Assembly (NCBI GenBank): GCA_034696485.1
Contig: JAQIWT010000593.1
Span: forward strand, 1 to 17,436
From: Isohypsibius dastychi
Taxonomy: Eukaryota; Tardigrada; Eutardigrada; Parachela; Isohypsibiidae
DNA: 17,436 bases
Direction of reading: 5' to 3'
The translations under genes were made by a program, and so were the position numbers. Shown here piece by piece: positions 16,389 to 17,436 of the stretch (its first letter is position 1; each line of letters begins with the position of its first letter). The notes under the pieces were generated by a model. The model saw nothing but the letters and a program-made list of their open reading frames with translations, did no database searches and had not been told where the DNA came from.

Positions 16389-17133
16389 TGCTTCCTACTT
16401 GAAGTGAGTGGAAAAAGCACCAAAACACACTTTTAAGCCTTTACAAGCGCTCAAAAACTGACGTGGAGGGCGAGTTTGGTATCATGTAGAGAACACAAGC
16501 TCTGCTTGAATGCTTATTCTGGATCATGGTTGTGAGGACACTTTTTGCGTTGAATGGTTTACTTACGATAATCAGATAAAAGAGCTGCACATTTTGAAAA
16601 CTTATTCTGATACACGGAAGATCTACAAAAACAGCGTATACATTTAGGCGTAAAAGTTGGAGGACATATAAAAAACGATTTCGAGAAAAAGACACTGAAA
16701 ATTCTGCATAAAACATGATATGGTATTAGACCATGTTCGAGACGGCAAATTGCCAAGTTAAATCAGCAAAAGCTCATTTCAGTCGACTTCGTTCAATAAA
16801 ATCAGCCTGTTTCATATTTTCGAATTAGTTCAAAAAAATTCTGACCGGTTTAGTTTTAAAACCAGTGATCGGATCCGGCTCAACTTTTGGAAATTAGCTT
16901 GAGGTATGTAGATCCATCCGATAACTTGGATGTCCACGCCAGATTCAAACTTTTTTCCGGATGAACTTTCAATCCCTCGATCAAATTCGTTATTTATCAG
17001 GAAGGACCGGACAAGAGAGCAGTGAGACTGGACTGTACTCTAGTCCGCTGAACCGATCCAGGTGTCTTTTCTCAAAGATTATCCCACAGCCAAGCCACTT
17101 CTCTCGTTCAGAGAGGGAGAAGGAAATGCTGAT
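16389..17133. other. Region with no supported gene
   Basis: Short protein-like stretches appear on the + strand around 16530-16660 and 16580-16780 in different frames, with stops between them, and minus-strand frames of 65-91 codons overlap them. None can be joined or recognised. It is read here as decayed sequence and the upstream region of gene C. Confidence 0.35.
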
Positions 17134-17149
17134 TTTCACTCAATTTCAG
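17134..17149 (+). promoter_or_regulatory. 3' splice or spliced-leader acceptor of gene C
   Basis: TTTCACTCAATTTCAG ends at 17149, 18 nt before the first ATG of gene C. The sequence and distance suit a nematode trans-splice acceptor. Confidence 0.5.
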
Positions 17150-17167
17150 AAACAAAAGATAATCACA

Positions 17168-17436
17168 ATGCCGGATTACGCCGAATTGTTCCGCGGATTT
17201 CGTCTACATATACCGGTTAGGCAAGATTACCTCCTGCACAGCACGATATTGATTTAAACTATTATTCTAGATAAATCACGGTGGAATGAGTTCAGTTTAT
17301 GTTCAATGGTTTCGTTTCAGCTGAAGAACTCTTCATTGGGTATCCAGCGGTGTCAAAATCAAAATTTCTTCGATTTCCGGAAAATCAAGAGTGCTCTGGC
17401 ACCTCAACCTCCCTCCCCGCCCAATGTCACCCCCCT
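17168..17436 (+). CDS. Gene C: 5' end of a spliced gene, cut by the window edge
   Basis: Exon 1 (17168-17215) has 16 codons beginning at the first ATG after a strong acceptor. A 105-bp AT-rich intron (17216-17320, GTTAGG to TTTCGTTTCAG) follows in phase 0. Exon 2 (17321 onward) stays open for 38 codons to the edge. The visible 54 residues are polar, with Arg/Lys and Phe near the middle and a Pro-rich end; there is no signal peptide. The family cannot be told from so little. The unspliced open frame from 16961 that runs through exon 1 is not favoured, because its last part is intron sequence. Confidence 0.55.

Noticed and set aside
16441-16756. Minus-strand ORFs 16441-16716 and 16559-16756
   Set aside because: They are hydrophobic, Phe/Leu/Val-rich frames opposite Lys/Glu-rich + strand stretches, with no start or splice support.
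1-17436. tRNA or rRNA genes
   Set aside because: No T-arm GGTTCRA sequence with fitting acceptor stem or anticodon arm, and no rRNA-like conserved stretch, was seen on either strand.

Overview
This looks like a window of nuclear DNA from a small-genome invertebrate animal, most likely a nematode. The evidence is short introns (56-105 bp) with GT donors and TTTCAG-type acceptors, 3' splice sites a few bases ahead of start codons (as expected for spliced-leader acceptors), AATAAA signals, moderate GC, and dispersed transposon debris. I see no bacterial operons, no tRNA or rRNA genes and no CRISPR array. The species cannot be named from this, and another short-intron invertebrate is not excluded.

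Layout. (1) Positions 1-3780 hold two convergent spliced genes. Gene A (+, about 430-1272) has a 5' untranslated exon and an in-frame TGA that an internal intron could remove. Gene B (-, 3542 to 1610) is the best-supported gene here: four exons joined by three phase-1 introns give an intact charged protein of 573 residues. I recognise neither family. An unusual inverted repeat and a duplicated 19-bp element lie upstream of gene B. (2) Positions 4380-5690 carry an LTR-like segment with TATA box and possible primer-binding site, followed directly by a decayed retroviral-type integrase. Gag, protease and reverse transcriptase are missing. (3) Positions 5690-10640 are mostly decayed coding remnants on both strands, a 24-bp repeat, a 21-bp palindrome, and a 571-bp segment (8080-8650) flanked by 14-bp direct repeats. 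That segment contains a 37/38-bp minisatellite and ends in a Helitron-like 3' terminus. (4) Positions 10640-12171 are a broken protein-primed family B DNA polymerase of the Maverick/Polinton type. (5) Positions 12230-12460 hold three copies of a hairpin spaced exactly 59 bp apart, with changed but still complementary stems, followed by more hairpins. (6) Positions 12690-14530 hold small unplaced ORFs, a 137-bp tandem duplication and an 11-unit 20-bp minisatellite. (7) Positions 14645-15755 are the relic of a chromodomain protein gene. (8) Positions 15830-17436 hold weak exon-like pieces and, at the right edge, the first two exons of a new gene (gene C).

Overall, intact or nearly intact spliced genes sit at both edges, and the middle is a graveyard of at least three mobile-element classes (LTR element, Maverick/Polinton, probable Helitron). 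The most unusual signal not explained by genes is the 59-bp-spaced hairpin set just downstream of the dead polymerase. All family names rest on motif recognition by eye; no database search was possible.
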